A DNA stretch of 64,000 nt, taken from contig NC_057841.1 in the NCBI RefSeq assembly GCF_910594005.1, positions 9,781,001-9,845,000 of the forward strand, in the 5' to 3' direction. The DNA is from Cervus elaphus (lineage: Eukaryota > Chordata > Mammalia > Artiodactyla > Cervidae). Shown in pieces: positions 23,451 through 35,064 of the stretch; positions within the stretch are counted from its first letter, which is position 1; the number at the start of each line of letters is the position of its first letter. The position numbers and the translations under genes are program-made. A model generated the notes under the pieces. It did not search any database. It had not been told where the DNA came from and worked only from the letters and a program-made list of their open reading frames with translations.

Positions 23451-24868
23451 AGGTGTTCTGTAGCTACACTTTTGCTGGAGACTTTTTAAGCATTTGTTAA
23501 AAATGGATTAACTTCCATGATGAAATATAAAGCATCTGCATTTTGCTTTATATTAACATGAATGTAAGTATTGTGCTCAGTCTGAGTAAAATCATCTCAC
23601 TAGTATTGAGATAATTTTAAGAGAAAAATATGTTACATGTCTTATTAGACATTCTGATATCTGTATTTGAAATAATCTACTGCAATAGTGATTGCCATGC
23701 AAATAGGTTTTGAGTAATGATACTCAAATACTCAATACTCAAACACTAGTTCCAACAGTTAACATATTTTAAAGACTTTACTGTAACAAAATAACACTCA
23801 CCCTTGAGTTCATTTACTTCATGAAGTAAAACCATTTAAACCACTAATTAATGAAAAGGTCAACACACAATGAGTAAATCATCTTCTGACACAGAAACAT
23901 ATTCTGAGTCCATCTGTTGTATTAAAACCTTTTGGGCCTTCAAACGTTGTTCCAAAAGTTTCTTTTTAATCTAAGTGAAAAATTTTGTTAATTTCTAGAA
24001 TGTGTTGCTAGAAGGTTACATCTGGATATCAAATAACTCTCTAATTCCTAACAGCTGACATTTGTGAAGTTAATCACGTTTGGGAAAAATAAAATCACTA
24101 GATGTTTTATTTTGAAGCCCAGCAAAAGCAAACTTAGCCTGTTGACATCAAGAACAGATTATTTTGAATATCTTCTGCTCTATATGACAAACTTATTTTG
24201 GTAATGATCATAAAATGTTTTCACGTATTTCAGAGAGCTAGAGGTGTTGCTTCAATTATCTCCACTTTTGCCCTATTAATTAATTAAATTCCACTAGATC
24301 AATATTTTCCATGTTGACAAGGGCCTCTCACATGAAATTCTTATTGAACTCACAATAATCAGAAGCCAGTGGCTGCTTTCACTGAGATAACAGCAAATTT
24401 CTCCAAATTCCTGCAGGATAAGAAGTATGCCTTTTTATTCAACAGTTTCTGTATCTGCCTAGACTTTTGAACTTTGACTCTTTGGTTTCTTGGAGTTATT
24501 ACATTGGTTTATATACTTAAATGGCAATTAACTCCTTGATTCTTAAGGCAGCATCACTTTTCTATTTAGACTTGACTTCTGTCCTTGAATCCTTACTGGA
24601 TGACTGTCTGTTCTCAAATTCTCTTGTCTTTTATTCCTTGATCCACTTGTCAGTTTTGTTGTTTGACCTCCTTATGGTTTCCCATGAAGCCAGAGGGATT
24701 GAAGGGAGGTACATATTTGATGAAGAATAACTCATGCCTTGACGGTCATATTTTATTAAACTCTGGTTATCTGAGATACTGCACATACTTAAATAACAAC
24801 CAAAATATTTACATTTGGATAGGAATGGGTTACTTTATCAAGGAATAAAAGAACAGGTTACCAGTCTT
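23451..24868. other. AT-rich non-coding interval
   Basis: Nothing recognised. Short frames around 24521-24848 have no domain features. Confidence 0.45.
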
Positions 24869-25072
24869 TGGGCTTTCCTGGTGGCTCAGTGGTAAAGAAT
24901 CTGCCTGTAATACAAGAGACACAGGTTTGATCCCAGGGTCAGAAAGGTCCCCTGAAGAAGAAAATGGCAACCCACTCCAGTATTCTTGCCTGGGACATCC
25001 CATGGACAGAGTAGCCTTATGGGCTACAGTCCACGGGGTGGCCAAGAGTCAGACACGACTTAGTGACAAAAA
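24869..25072 (+). mobile_element. Bov-tA SINE
   Basis: Head GGGCTTTCCTGGTGGCTCAG, tail AAGAGTCAGACACGACTTAG. Complete. Confidence 0.92.
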
Positions 25073-25639
25073 TACAGACAAATACTAAAAGCAAAATATT
25101 GGCAAAAGCTATACATTTGACATCTGATAGATTGTTCCATTAATGTTTATGTTTTGTGTCATTCATATGTTTTAAAGACAGCCACTCAAAATTAAACTAG
25201 AAAAATAAATTTCAAGTTTGAAAATATTCAAAGATTATATATAATTTGTACAAAGTAGAAATCATTACACCTCACACTTCACACTCTTAAAAATTTTAAA
25301 CTCAAATGAAAAAATGTGGCAATACAGATTTGAGATCTTAATGACAATAAACCCTGTTCTTATCTGGATTTGGTATCAATTCCTACCACATCACATCTAT
25401 GATACACCAAGGACATAGGCACTTATGATGCTGTATCTTTGGAGTCAAGGAGAAAGATTTTAAATTAGTGATATTCATTTCAAGATGAGAACTGGTTGAC
25501 ATTCCCCAGTGAGGTTTCTCCCAATTGGCTCCTATAATACATGTAAAACAAAAATGAAAGGAAGGAAATACATTATAATATCAAACATTACATTAATAAT
25601 AAGATATGGAATTTATAAAGACTTCATCCCAATTTTTTT
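25073..25639. other. AT-rich non-coding interval
   Basis: Nothing recognised. Confidence 0.4.
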
Positions 25640-25998
25640 AGATGCTGGAGAAGTCTCTTCAGAGTCCCTTGTACAGCAAGGAGATCAAACCAGTCAATCC
25701 TAAAGGAAATCAACCTTTAATATTCATCAGAAGGACTGATGCTGAAGCTGAAGCTCTAGTACTTTGACCACATGACATGCAAAGAGCCCACTCATTGGAA
25801 AGAGCCTGATGCTGGGAAAGACTGAGGGCAAGAGGAGAAGGGATGACAGAGGATGAGATGGTTGGATGGCATCACTGACTCAATGGGCATGAGTTTGAGC
25901 AAACACCAGGAGAAAGTGAAGGACAGGGAAGCCTGGCGTGCTGCAGGCCATGGGTGTGCAAACAGCTGGACATGACTTAGCGTCTGAACAATAGCACC
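25640..25998 (+). mobile_element. BovB 3' end fragment
   Basis: From GATGCTGGAGAAGTCTCTTC through the decoded LMLGK-type C-terminus to GACATGACTTAGCGTCTGAA. Truncated and frame-broken. Confidence 0.85.
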
Positions 25999-26084
25999 CT
26001 AACTTTAAGGTAGGTGGACTGGAATGAGAAAGTTAGAGTAAGATAATTTTAATATTCTGATTTATTTAAAAGGAGAGTAAAGAG

Positions 26085-26226
26085 GAAAGGATATATATCA
26101 TTATATATATACATGGAGAGGATATGTATATATATATAATTATGACAGACTTGTGTTATATGGCAGAAACCAACACAATATTATAAAGGGATTTTCCTCC
26201 AAATAAAAAATAAATTTAAAAAAACA
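26085..26226 (+). mobile_element. Older L1 3' end fragment
   Basis: An AT-rich (TATA)n stretch, then TTATATGGCAGAAACCAACA, AATATTATAAAGGGATTTTC and an A-rich end match the L1 3' UTR group seen at the left edge of the window. Confidence 0.65.
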
Positions 26227-27531
26227 GAGTAGAAATAATGAATCATTTTAGCCCTCAATAATTTAAGCATGCATAGCAAAATTTCAAGATTAAGTCCACT
26301 AAGAATCAAGGTAGAATTTATAAGTTACAAGCATTGTTGGGAAACAAAAAAGTATATAAAACATTGTGAGGGAAAAAAGAGAAATTGATTAACTAATGAA
26401 AATAAAGATATCAACTGACAAAAATACAAAGAGCTATCATTGTACCAAATACAGAGCTATCATTGTATCCAAATACAGAGAGCTATCATCTCTGTAAGGA
26501 GAGACTGACAAACTCACCATTATTGAAAACAATTGTTTAAATTGGCAAAAAGTACTTAAGATTAAAGAATATTTAAACAACATGAAACTTGATTGTATAT
26601 TGCCAAGTTAGAGGATGTAAATTTTTCCCAAGCATGAAATGACAGAAATTGCATACCCAATAGGCCACAAATCTTAAGCTGTTTTTTTTAAAATAAGTGT
26701 CATGCAAGAAGTTAACTTCTTTGATTAGAGTGCAATTAGCCAGAAATCAATAACTGAAAGATAAAGTTACACTTGAAAACAAAAAGAAAACCAAACTTCA
26801 GACTGTCTCATAAAACAAGTAAGAAATAACATTGAATTTACAGGGTGTTATAAACTCTGTCCAAACCAAACTAGATACCAGACTGGAAAGAATTGTCCAG
26901 CCTAGATCCTGAATCCTTGCAAATTTTCTTCCTTAATTTCCTCAATATGAGACACTATTTAGATTCTGTCAAGTATTACTGCAACAAATCTAATAAGCTC
27001 AGTTTTTCTTGATTCACATGTTTTTGAAGGCTTCTGGGGAGTCAACATTTGACAGAAGGCATTTCCTCTGGAATTACATTAAGGCATCTTAATAGATTGA
27101 GCATTAGCTAAGACCTGGATTTCTGTGTTTTCACTGAATTGGGCTGAATAAGAGATGCACGGCTTCATTTTTCTGCTTACTTACAAGACGAGGAGCTTAT
27201 ACCTTTCTTCCACAAGATAGCACTGAAAAGTAACAAAAATGCTACCAATCAAAACTTCAGTGATGTAGTTCAAGAAGATCCTGTGGAAATTTAGAGTTTT
27301 AGGTGTATAAGTTAAATAAAAAATCACTCAAGTTTAAAAATTATTATGCAAACATCCAAATGAAGAAGTCAGGGAAAGATGCAAAAGACACAGAATATGC
27401 TGATAGGAAATGAAGTAAATGACAAAAAAGAAATGCATTAGAAATCAAGATATAATAGAGATGCTCAAGAGATGACCCTTTGCAAGTAGAAATGTCCTAT
27501 AAGTAGACAGTTTTACTTTTTACAAGGAAAC
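26227..27531. other. AT-rich non-coding interval
   Basis: No gene recognised. A short imperfect tandem repeat occurs at 26428-26490. Confidence 0.45.
26428..26490 (+). repeat. Imperfect tandem repeat, unit ~23-28 bp
   Basis: AGCTATCATTGTACCAAATA and near-copies occur about 2.5 times in a row (AGCTATCATTGTATCCAAAT follows, then AGCTATCATC). Confidence 0.75.
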
Positions 27532-27758
27532 ATTAGTTGCTATCTCATGTCTGACTCTTCGTGACCCCATGGGTTTTAGTCCGTCAGGCTCCTCTGTCCA
27601 TGGGATTCTCCAGGCAAGAATACTGGAGTGGTTAGCCATTTCCTTCTCCAGGGGATCTTCCTGACCCAGGAAGTGCAGGCAGATTTTTTACCGTCTGAAT
27701 CACCTGGGAGCTGAAGCCAATGAGCCTGACGTGACACTTTCAGATAAGTTTAATCATC
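27532..27758 (-). repeat. Local duplication, copy A, left part (contains Bov-tA)
   Basis: A reversed Bov-tA with a small internal deletion (27532-27715), followed by the unique flank GAAGCCAATGAGCCTGACGT. The same SINE-to-flank junction recurs at 32486-32726. The copy is then interrupted by the BovB at 27759-29044, whose TSD AATCATC occupies 27752-27758. Confidence 0.8.
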
Positions 27759-29044
27759 AAAGGCTTTGGCATAGTCAGTAAAACAGAAATAGATGTTTCT
27801 TTGGAACTCTCTTGCTTTTTTGATGATCCAGTGGATGTTGGCAATTTGATCTCTAGTTCCTCTGCTTTTTCTAAAACCACCTTGAACATCTGGAAGTTCA
27901 CGGTTCACTGAAGCCTGGCTTGGAGAATTTTGAGCATTACTTTACTAGACTGTGAGATGAGTGCAGTTGTGCAGCAGTTTGAGCATTCTTTGGCATTGTC
28001 TTTCTTTGGGATTGAAATGAAAACTAACCTTTTCCAATCCTGTGGCCACTGCTGAGTTTTCCGAATTTGCTGCAATATTGAGTGCGGCACTTTCACAGCA
28101 TCATTGGTTCCAAATAGGAAAAGGAGTACATCAAGGCTGTATATTGTCACCCTGCTTATTTAACTTATATGCAGAGTACACCATGAGAAATGCTGGACTG
28201 GAAGAAGCACAAGCTGGAATCAAGATTGCCGGGAGAAATATCAATAACCTCAGATATGCAGATGACACCACCCTTATGGCAGAGAGTGAAGAGGAACTAA
28301 AAAGCCTCTTGATGAAAATGAAAGAAGAGAGTGGAAAAGTTGGGTTAAAGCTTAACATTCAGAAAACTAAGATCATGGCATCTGGTCCCATCACTTCATG
28401 GGAAATAGATGGGGAAACAGCGGAAACAGTGTCAGGCTTTATTTGTGGGGGCTCGAAAATCACTGCAGATGGTAATTACAGCCATGAAATTAAAAGACAC
28501 TTACTCTTTGGAAGGAAAGTTATGACCAACCTAGATTGCATATTAAAAAGCAGAGACATCACTTTGCCAACAAAGGTCTGTCTAGTCAAGGCTATGGTTT
28601 TTCCAGTGGTCATGTGTGGATGTGAGAGTTGGACTGTGAAGAAAGCTGAGTGCCAAAAAATTGATGCTTTTAAACTATGGTGTTGGAGAAGACTCTTGAG
28701 AGTCCCTTGGACAGCAAGGAGATGCAACCAGTCCATCCTAAAGGAGATCAGTCCCGGTTGTTCATTGGAAGGACTGATGCTGAAGCTGAAACTCCAATAC
28801 TTTGGCCACCTGATGGGAAGAGTTGACTCATTGGAAAAGACCCTGATGCTGGGAAAGATTGGGGGCAGGAGGAGAAGGGGACGACAGAGGATGAGATGGT
28901 TGGATAGCATCATCGACTCGATGGACATGGGTTTGGGTAGACTCCGGCAGTTGGCGATGGACAGGGAGGCCTGACATGCTGCAATACATGGGGTCGCAAA
29001 CAGTCGGATGCGACTGAGCGACTGAACTGAACTCAATTGAACTG
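27759..29044 (+). mobile_element. Twin-primed (5'-inverted) BovB with 7-bp TSD
   Basis: The left piece (27759-28104) is minus-strand BovB corresponding to 18035-18379 of the fuller copy. The right piece (28105-29044) is plus-strand and corresponds to 18510-19438. About 130 bp between them is missing. The 5' part is thus inverted and joined with a deletion, the arrangement made by twin priming in L1. AATCATC flanks the whole at 27752-27758 and 29045-29051. It sits inside one copy of a local duplication and is absent from the other, so it is younger than that duplication. Confidence 0.9.
28042..28974 (+). pseudogene. Open BovB RT C-terminal fragment (310-codon frame)
   Basis: The open frame crosses the inversion junction. 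Its first ~22 codons are read from the inverted segment and are not native. From there it is BovB polymerase: GVHQGCILSPCLFNLYAEY, then the catalytic NLRYADDTTLMAES at about residues 77-90, then KVCLVKAMVFPVVMCGCESW and the terminal GRRRRGRQRMRWLDS. The native part is open to its natural stop near 28974, which indicates a fairly recent insertion. It lacks the endonuclease and N-terminal RT, so no function is expected. Confidence 0.85.
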
Positions 29045-29430
29045 AATCATCCTTCAATGGTAGGCTTTCTAAGACATTTTTAAAATGCAAAATTGAATTT
29101 CTCTTCTTAAAGAATGGTGTCAGTCTTTACTGGTAGAAATAAGAGGGCAGAAAAAATAGGTTTCTTCTTTTTACATTTTTTTCTCTTTTTGAACTGAAAG
29201 GAAACACAAAATTCATATTGGCAAAGCTTCTACGGTGCCTTGTTTATCACTAGATCTTTTCCTGGTTTTATTAGATCTTTTTCATGATTCCAACTGCTAA
29301 TTCTGTTAACAAAAAGATTGAAAAGAAATTGATTATTTGATCCAAAGATAGTTCATTTCTGGTTTAATTTTATCACCCACGGGCATGCATGTGGTAGGGG
29401 CGTATTTATCTATCATCATAATCACCTGTT
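29045..29430 (+). repeat. Local duplication, copy A, right part
   Basis: TCCTTCAATGGTAGGCTTTC onward matches 32726-33118, with about 31 differences in ~340 positions counted by eye (roughly 90% identity). It continues copy A after the BovB insertion. Confidence 0.8.
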
Positions 29431-30611
29431 TTTGTTATTTAAATCTAAGGATGTACACACTACAGAAATGAATAACAAAAGAAGCTCTTCAATATCAGCT
29501 GCTCAGAGTTAACAATGAAACAGATGTTTTCAACCTCAACTTCTTTTATTGGTAATCTACATTTACTATCATAGCATTTTAGTCTCTTGAACAAATTCAG
29601 TTTTATTCTTCTCTGTGCTTTCCTTTGATTGTTACAGGAACAAAAACTTTGAAGTCTCGAGATTTGAAACTGCCTGAATTTTCTGTCTGAACATTTTCTA
29701 TAGCACCCAAATTTTATTCTTAGATTATGCAAACTAGAATTTTCCATTTAAATATTCATGACTTCCTCTAGTATCTAAACAGCCTTCAATTCACATGTCA
29801 AATGTGGCAATATTCAGTGTCCTTTCAATGTGAAATAATATTTCACCCGGGCAAAAGAGCAAGAAAGAAAAGGTTTGGTCTTATAAATGATGAACAAATA
29901 CTATGCAACCACCCTGAAATTACTTCTGCTCTTAAAAAAATACGTGGATACACTTAAGAACGTCTTTGTAGCAAAATCCAGTCTTTATTTTTGATATGCA
30001 TTTCTTATATTTTGAATGGTTTTCAGTACTTTCCCTATATTTTCTGGCCATTTCCAATTTTTTTCTATTTTCTGTGAAATAATTGCTTGTATCCCTTACA
30101 AAATTTTTTACTTTGTACATTTTCTTTTTTTTTTAATCTTTTTGTGAACTTTTTTGTAAAGTAAGGATATAAATCCTTTGTCTTACTTTTTTTTTTTTTT
30201 TAAACTCTCTCAGTGTCTTGTTTAATTTTGTTTTGGCTATTTTAACTTTCTTTATATAAGATTTAATTGATATGGAGACAATTTTATCTTTTTATGGATT
30301 TCATGTCTTCTTAGGAAAGTCATGGGCACTTCAGAACTAGAAATACATTTATCTAAGTTACTTCTTGTATGTAGAAGATGTCCTTTTATTTAATTTTAGC
30401 TATTTGATGTGGACATTATTTTCCTGTGAGTCTTATTTGTGAACAAGGAGCTTCTTTTTTTTTCCTGTAGTTAGACACGCTGGTTATTGTATACCTTTCT
30501 CACTGATCTGAAATGATCAAGTTGGTCACACACGTCCATGACAGATTTTATGTTTCAATGGTAACACACCAATATGATCCCACTTTCTCACCTTCTTTCT
30601 ACATGGCAGCG
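29431..30611. other. AT-rich non-coding interval
   Basis: No gene recognised. T-runs occur at about 30123-30136 and 30187-30201. Lys-rich frames on the minus strand (29460-30120) are AT-driven. Confidence 0.45.
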
Positions 30612-31030
30612 ACTGTCCTCCATTGAGAGACGGGTCTGTGGTTCCTCCCCTTCAAACTGGGAACGCCTGTGTACCCAGCGTGGCTGGTAGAATATGGCAG
30701 GAGTGACACTGGTGACTTCTGAAGTGCAGCTGCAATATATAATAGAGCTTCTTCCTGGGCTCATGTACCTTGGGGGTCATGAACGCCAAAATCAGCCCAA
30801 GCGTCCTACACCCATCAGTGGAGAAGATAAGTGGTGAGATCACAGGCAAAGAGAGAGAAATGTGTGAGGGCACTCAGGTGTTCCAGCCACCAGCAGTCTG
30901 GGTCTTCCCAGTCCGAGGCCAGACGCTGAGCAGGGACACGTTGGCTGCCCCTCGGAGCCCTGCCCCAACTGTAGATTTCTTGCTGGAACTTTTGAGGTGG
31001 AGTGTCTTACAGCAATAAATAAATGGGACA
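30612..31030 (+). repeat. Old dispersed repeat fragment, family uncertain
   Basis: CCTCCCCTTCAAACTGGGAA, then TAGAATATGGCAGGAGTGAC, and a 3' end with TTACAGCAATAAATAAATGG resemble a mammal-wide LTR/MaLR-type repeat. The frame at 30770-31018 has no known domain. The family name is not secure. Confidence 0.35.
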
Positions 31031-31107
31031 GTTCCCACTTAGCTCTCATTTCATCTGTGCTGCTATAATGCACTATCTTTTTTAATCCCTCCACACTTCT
31101 CAGCTTT

Positions 31108-31308
31108 TAAGAGTTGTTGTTGTGTAGTCCTGTCCAGCTCTTTTGTGAGTCCACTGACTGTAGCCCCAGCCAGCTCCTCCGTCCACGGGACTTCCCTGGC
31201 AAGAATACTGGAGTGGGGGACCATGTCCTTCTCCAGGGATTTTCCCCACCCAGGGATTGAACCTGCACTGAAGGCGAATTCTTCACTGCTGAGCCAACAG
31301 GGAATCCC
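31108..31308 (-). mobile_element. Bov-tA SINE, diverged
   Basis: Reversed SINE beginning (GTT)n-TGTAGTCCTGTCCAGC and ending GCTGAGCCAACAGGGAATCC. Several small deletions. Confidence 0.85.
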
Positions 31309-31968
31309 TTTTTAAAGTTACTCTACCTTTTAAAAATAAAACTTGGTAGAACAAAAGTTTCTCTGTTACTGAAAATTTCTTGAACTTTTTCTGTCTCTTC
31401 TCATTTGTTCTTTCTTCCAGAAAAGCAAATTAATTTGATACCCTCAAGAAAAAAAAAATGAACAACAACAAACAAACAAACCCTGCCTGTTTAGTTAAAT
31501 TGTTATCCTATTAAATGTTAAGCACAATTAGGAGATAATTGTTAGTTTCATTTCATCAGCTCCAAGAGCAAGCTATGCTTTAAAATTTATTTACATCTTT
31601 ATTTTGATTCAAACAAAAGGTTTTAAAATTTTATTTGTGTAAGTTGTTTTGATATAGACTATTTCCTGGCAATAAGTGCTCAGTAAATTTAGCTAATGTG
31701 GTAGTTTTGTGGGTTTTTTGTTTTTTCATTTTGTAAGACAATCTTGATTTTCAATGTGTTTTCTTTACTGTTGTAAGTGGGATTTTTAATTCAATTATAT
31801 TTTAAATGGTTGTTTCATTTTTAATATTGATTTTTGCATATTAATTTTATTACTAATTACCTTATTACATTCACTTTCCATTTTCAAGATTTTACATGAT
31901 GCTCTCTAGGGTTTTCAGTTCAATAAGTTGCTCTTTTATTTTAAAAAATTATAATTATCAGGACTTTC
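31309..31968. other. AT-rich non-coding interval
   Basis: Nothing recognised. Confidence 0.4.
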
Positions 31969-32090
31969 CTGGTGGTCTAGTGGTTAAAACTCCGTGCTTC
32001 TAATGCAAGGGACTCAGGTTTGATTTCCGGTTGGGTAACTAAGGTCCTATATGCTGTGTGGTGTGGCTAAAATTTTTTTTTTAAAAAGTA
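31969..32090 (+). mobile_element. CHR-type tRNA-derived SINE
   Basis: GACTTTCCTGGTGGTCTAGT, AAAACTCCGTGCTTCTAATG, GGTTTGATTTCCGG, then a CTATATGCTGTGTGG block and a T-run. The GGTGGTCYAGTGGTTAA head separates it from Bov-tA. Confidence 0.8.
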
Positions 32091-32139
32091 TCTGTTCCTA
32101 TCCCACAATAATATTTTTATTCTCATTACTATCTTAACC

Positions 32140-32470
32140 TCTTGGCAGAAACGCAAGACAGGAAGATCGTTCCATGCAGCAGGACTCGCTGGAACCATAA
32201 GGATCTCAGCCTTCAGGGTAACAGTGAGACGGAGTGATGCTTTCAGCGGCTCTGAGATTCCAGGGAGGGACAGGAGGAGCCTGCCGAGATTCAGGATGCC
32301 CAGGACACAGGTGTGGCGGCCTCCTGGACCAACCCATCAGCTGTCCCCAGAGCTCTTCTTGGTCCATTGAAACAGCCGCTCACAGAATGTGCCACGCCTC
32401 CTGCCAGGAGGAGTTAGCTGGTGTAGACCTTTCATCGGAGCAGCTTGCTGGTCCCCTCGCTTGCACGCGG
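32140..32470. other. GC-rich unexplained segment
   Basis: Noticeably richer in G+C than its AT-rich surroundings, with several CpGs. A short frame at 32234-32497 (plus) has no recognised domain. It abuts the left edge of duplication copy B. It could be an old retroelement or LTR piece; the identity is unknown. Confidence 0.4.
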
Positions 32471-32485
32471 CTTCTCAGGTTCCTG

Positions 32486-32726
32486 TTTGCTGTTTAGTCC
32501 TGTCTGACTCTTTGCCACCTCCTGGACTGTAGCCTTCCAGACTCCTCTGTCCATGGGATTTCCCAGGCAAGAATACTGGAGTGGGTTGCCATTTCCTTCT
32601 CCAGGGGATCTTCCCAACCCAGGGATCGAACCCCGCTCTCTTGCATTGCAGGCAGATTCTGAGCCACCAGGGGCCTGAAGCCAGCGAGCCTGACATGACA
32701 CTTTTAGATAAGCTTAAGAATCCTTC
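32486..32726 (-). repeat. Local duplication, copy B, left part (contains Bov-tA)
   Basis: A reversed Bov-tA (32486-32677) followed by GAAGCCAGCGAGCCTGACAT and ACACTTTTAGATAAGCTTAA. It is paralogous to 27532-27758, sharing the SINE insertion site and the flank. Confidence 0.8.
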
Positions 32727-33118
32727 AATGACAGGCTTTATGAGACATTTTTAAAATGCAAAATTGAATTTCTCTTCTTAAAGAATAGAGTCAGTCTTTA
32801 TTGGTAGAAATAAAAGAGGGCAGAAAGAACAGGTTTCTTCCTTTTACATTTTTTTCTCTTTTTGTACTGAAAGGAAACTCCAAATTCACATTGGCAAAGC
32901 TTCTATGGTGCCTTGTTTGTCACTAGTTCTTTTCCTGGTTTCATTAGATCTTTTTCCTGATTCCAAGTGCTAATTCTGTTAACAGAAAGAATGAAAAGAA
33001 ATCGATTATTTGGTTCAAAGATAGTTCATTTCCGATTTAATTTTATCATCTACAGGCATGCATGTGTGAGGGGCATTTCTGTCTAATGATTTCTATCTAT
33101 CTATCACCATAATCATAG
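32727..33118 (+). repeat. Local duplication, copy B, right part
   Basis: The paralogue of 29045-29430, here continuous with the left part and so showing the pre-insertion arrangement (AGAATCCTTCAATGAC with no BovB). Similarity ends near a short CTAT run at 33085-33105. Confidence 0.8.
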
Positions 33119-33119
33119 A

Positions 33120-33270
33120 AAAATCAGGAGTTAAGAAGGTCTTTGTTTGAGTGCGATTCTGTTGTTTACTTTTCGATTTTCAGAATGCTGCATTTAACAA
33201 TTCGAGCCTCTGATTCCTCATCTAGTAAATGGAATAATAATATTTACTATTGGGAGAAAGGAAATTTTGG
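33120..33270 (+). repeat. MIR SINE relic
   Basis: GAGCCTCTGATTCCTCATCT, AGTAAATGGAATAATAATAT and the preceding TTTGAGTGCGATTCTG follow the MIR core and 3' order. Confidence 0.6.
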
Positions 33271-35064
33271 CTCATTTTTACTAATAGATGCTTCTATTAC
33301 CCCATGCTGGTTGTCTTCCAATAGAGCATAATTTAAAATTCTTACTTGATTATTTAGCATTGAAGACAGTGTTTTGCAATAATTACTGGTAGTTGATGTC
33401 ATTCTGTCCTATACAGCCTAAATTCATCTTCCTTCTTTCTTCCTAGTTTCAGGGGTAGTCAGACCCAGGCAGAGTCAAGCTTGGGGAAGTCCACATATGT
33501 GAACCCTTGACTATTACAGGTTCATTGTAGCTGGATGGATCTGTAGACTCTAGGTTCCACTTGGAATTTCACTTTCTCTGTATCTCTCTCTCACACAATT
33601 ACTCTTTCACTGAATGTAGGGGGTCAGGCGCCCTGTTACTGATGGGGAGATGTATGTTTACAAAAATGTTTTACTTAAGCACACTGATTGCTTGCTGTAA
33701 TGAGAAGATCTAAGTCAACATTACCAATGTTCAGAGGTATTTGTCATTTCATAGAGAATCTCTGTAAATTCTGACACTCTCAGAAACCAGGTTAGCTCAT
33801 ATTTAATTCTATCAAATCACCAATATTTTTGTCTGCTTCATACAGACAATCTAGAGCAGAGATTTGAAAGTGCACAAAATTAGATTTGGCTGCAATTTAG
33901 AAATGCTGTCACCCATGAAAAGTCATATGCTAATTATCACATTTATATTGTCTTTTTTTCCCCTGATTATGTCTAGTGGAAGTTTTTTTATTTCATTCTA
34001 ATGTTGCTTCTGTGTTTTGACAGTCTCAGTCCTTTTTCTGTAAGAAAGGATTGGACTTTATTTTTAACTGTTAAGATGAGGCTTAGATATGCACAAAAAC
34101 TTTCTTTTAATTGTCATCTTATATTATTAAAATATTTCCACGGCACAAGTCTATGTAAGTTACTCAGTTCTGAAAAATTCATGATGAGTTTCGAGTAAAT
34201 CTGAAACTATATTCACATAAAATTCAAAGCATAAAATGACATAGAGTTGAATGTTTAATGACTTCCTTTTTTATTCCCCATACTGTAGCTTGCAAGCATT
34301 TCCATCCCCACACTCTGTGACTAGTAACATAGATATATGTAAAGTAATTCAAGGGTTAAGAGCAATCCACTCAAGATATCTTTATTGTGCCATGTGCCAC
34401 TGATTTTGAATGCAGACCTTAAAAACACAGGTGTTGGGCTGTCAGCAGTTACGCATTTTTGATTGATTACTGCATTACCGTGCTATTGTATAAGAAATAT
34501 CTCCAGACAGGCAATTGCCTTGTGAGATTAATCTAGATTCACAGGTGAATATAGCTTTTAAAAGGATGGCTTGGCTGTAATTCTTTACACACTGGAATTG
34601 TCATCCTCACAATTTCTTCAAGGATTGTTGGCTACTCCATAGTCGGCGGTTTCTGTCCCGAAAAGTATATTGATGTCCAGTGACAGCTCCCTCCCATGTT
34701 AAAATAGAGCAGCTGCATCCTTGAAACCTGCACATTGATTACCTAAGTCTCCTCTCCCCCTAAAGCATTTCGTGCTTATACTTCATCTGGAGTGCTGTTT
34801 TCCTTCATCAGAAGCATGGGCTTCAGTTTGGATGTTTCCTGAAGATAACTGATGGATCGAGCAAAGCTTGCGTGTCTAATTGTCAGGGTTCAGTCCCCCC
34901 GATTGCACAGACTTGCTCCCTGCTTGTTCAGTCATACTCATATCACTTACAACCTGACTGACCATGAATATGCAGAGGTCACAGCTGCTGCCTCACTGAT
35001 TCCTCCCTGCCATTTTCTGAGTTCTCTACTCTAAATACTCTCTCTCAATGTTACACCTCCCTCC
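33271..35064. other. Non-coding interval
   Basis: No gene or clear transposon recognised in about 1.8 kb. Short frames (34001-34198, 34852-35034) lack domain features. Confidence 0.45.

Noticed and set aside
30770..31018. 82-codon frame on the plus strand
   Set aside because: Lies in a segment that looks like an old dispersed repeat; no domain recognised.
32234..32497. 87-codon Cys-containing frame in the GC-rich segment
   Set aside because: No recognisable domain and runs towards a SINE; kept only as an unexplained GC-rich segment.
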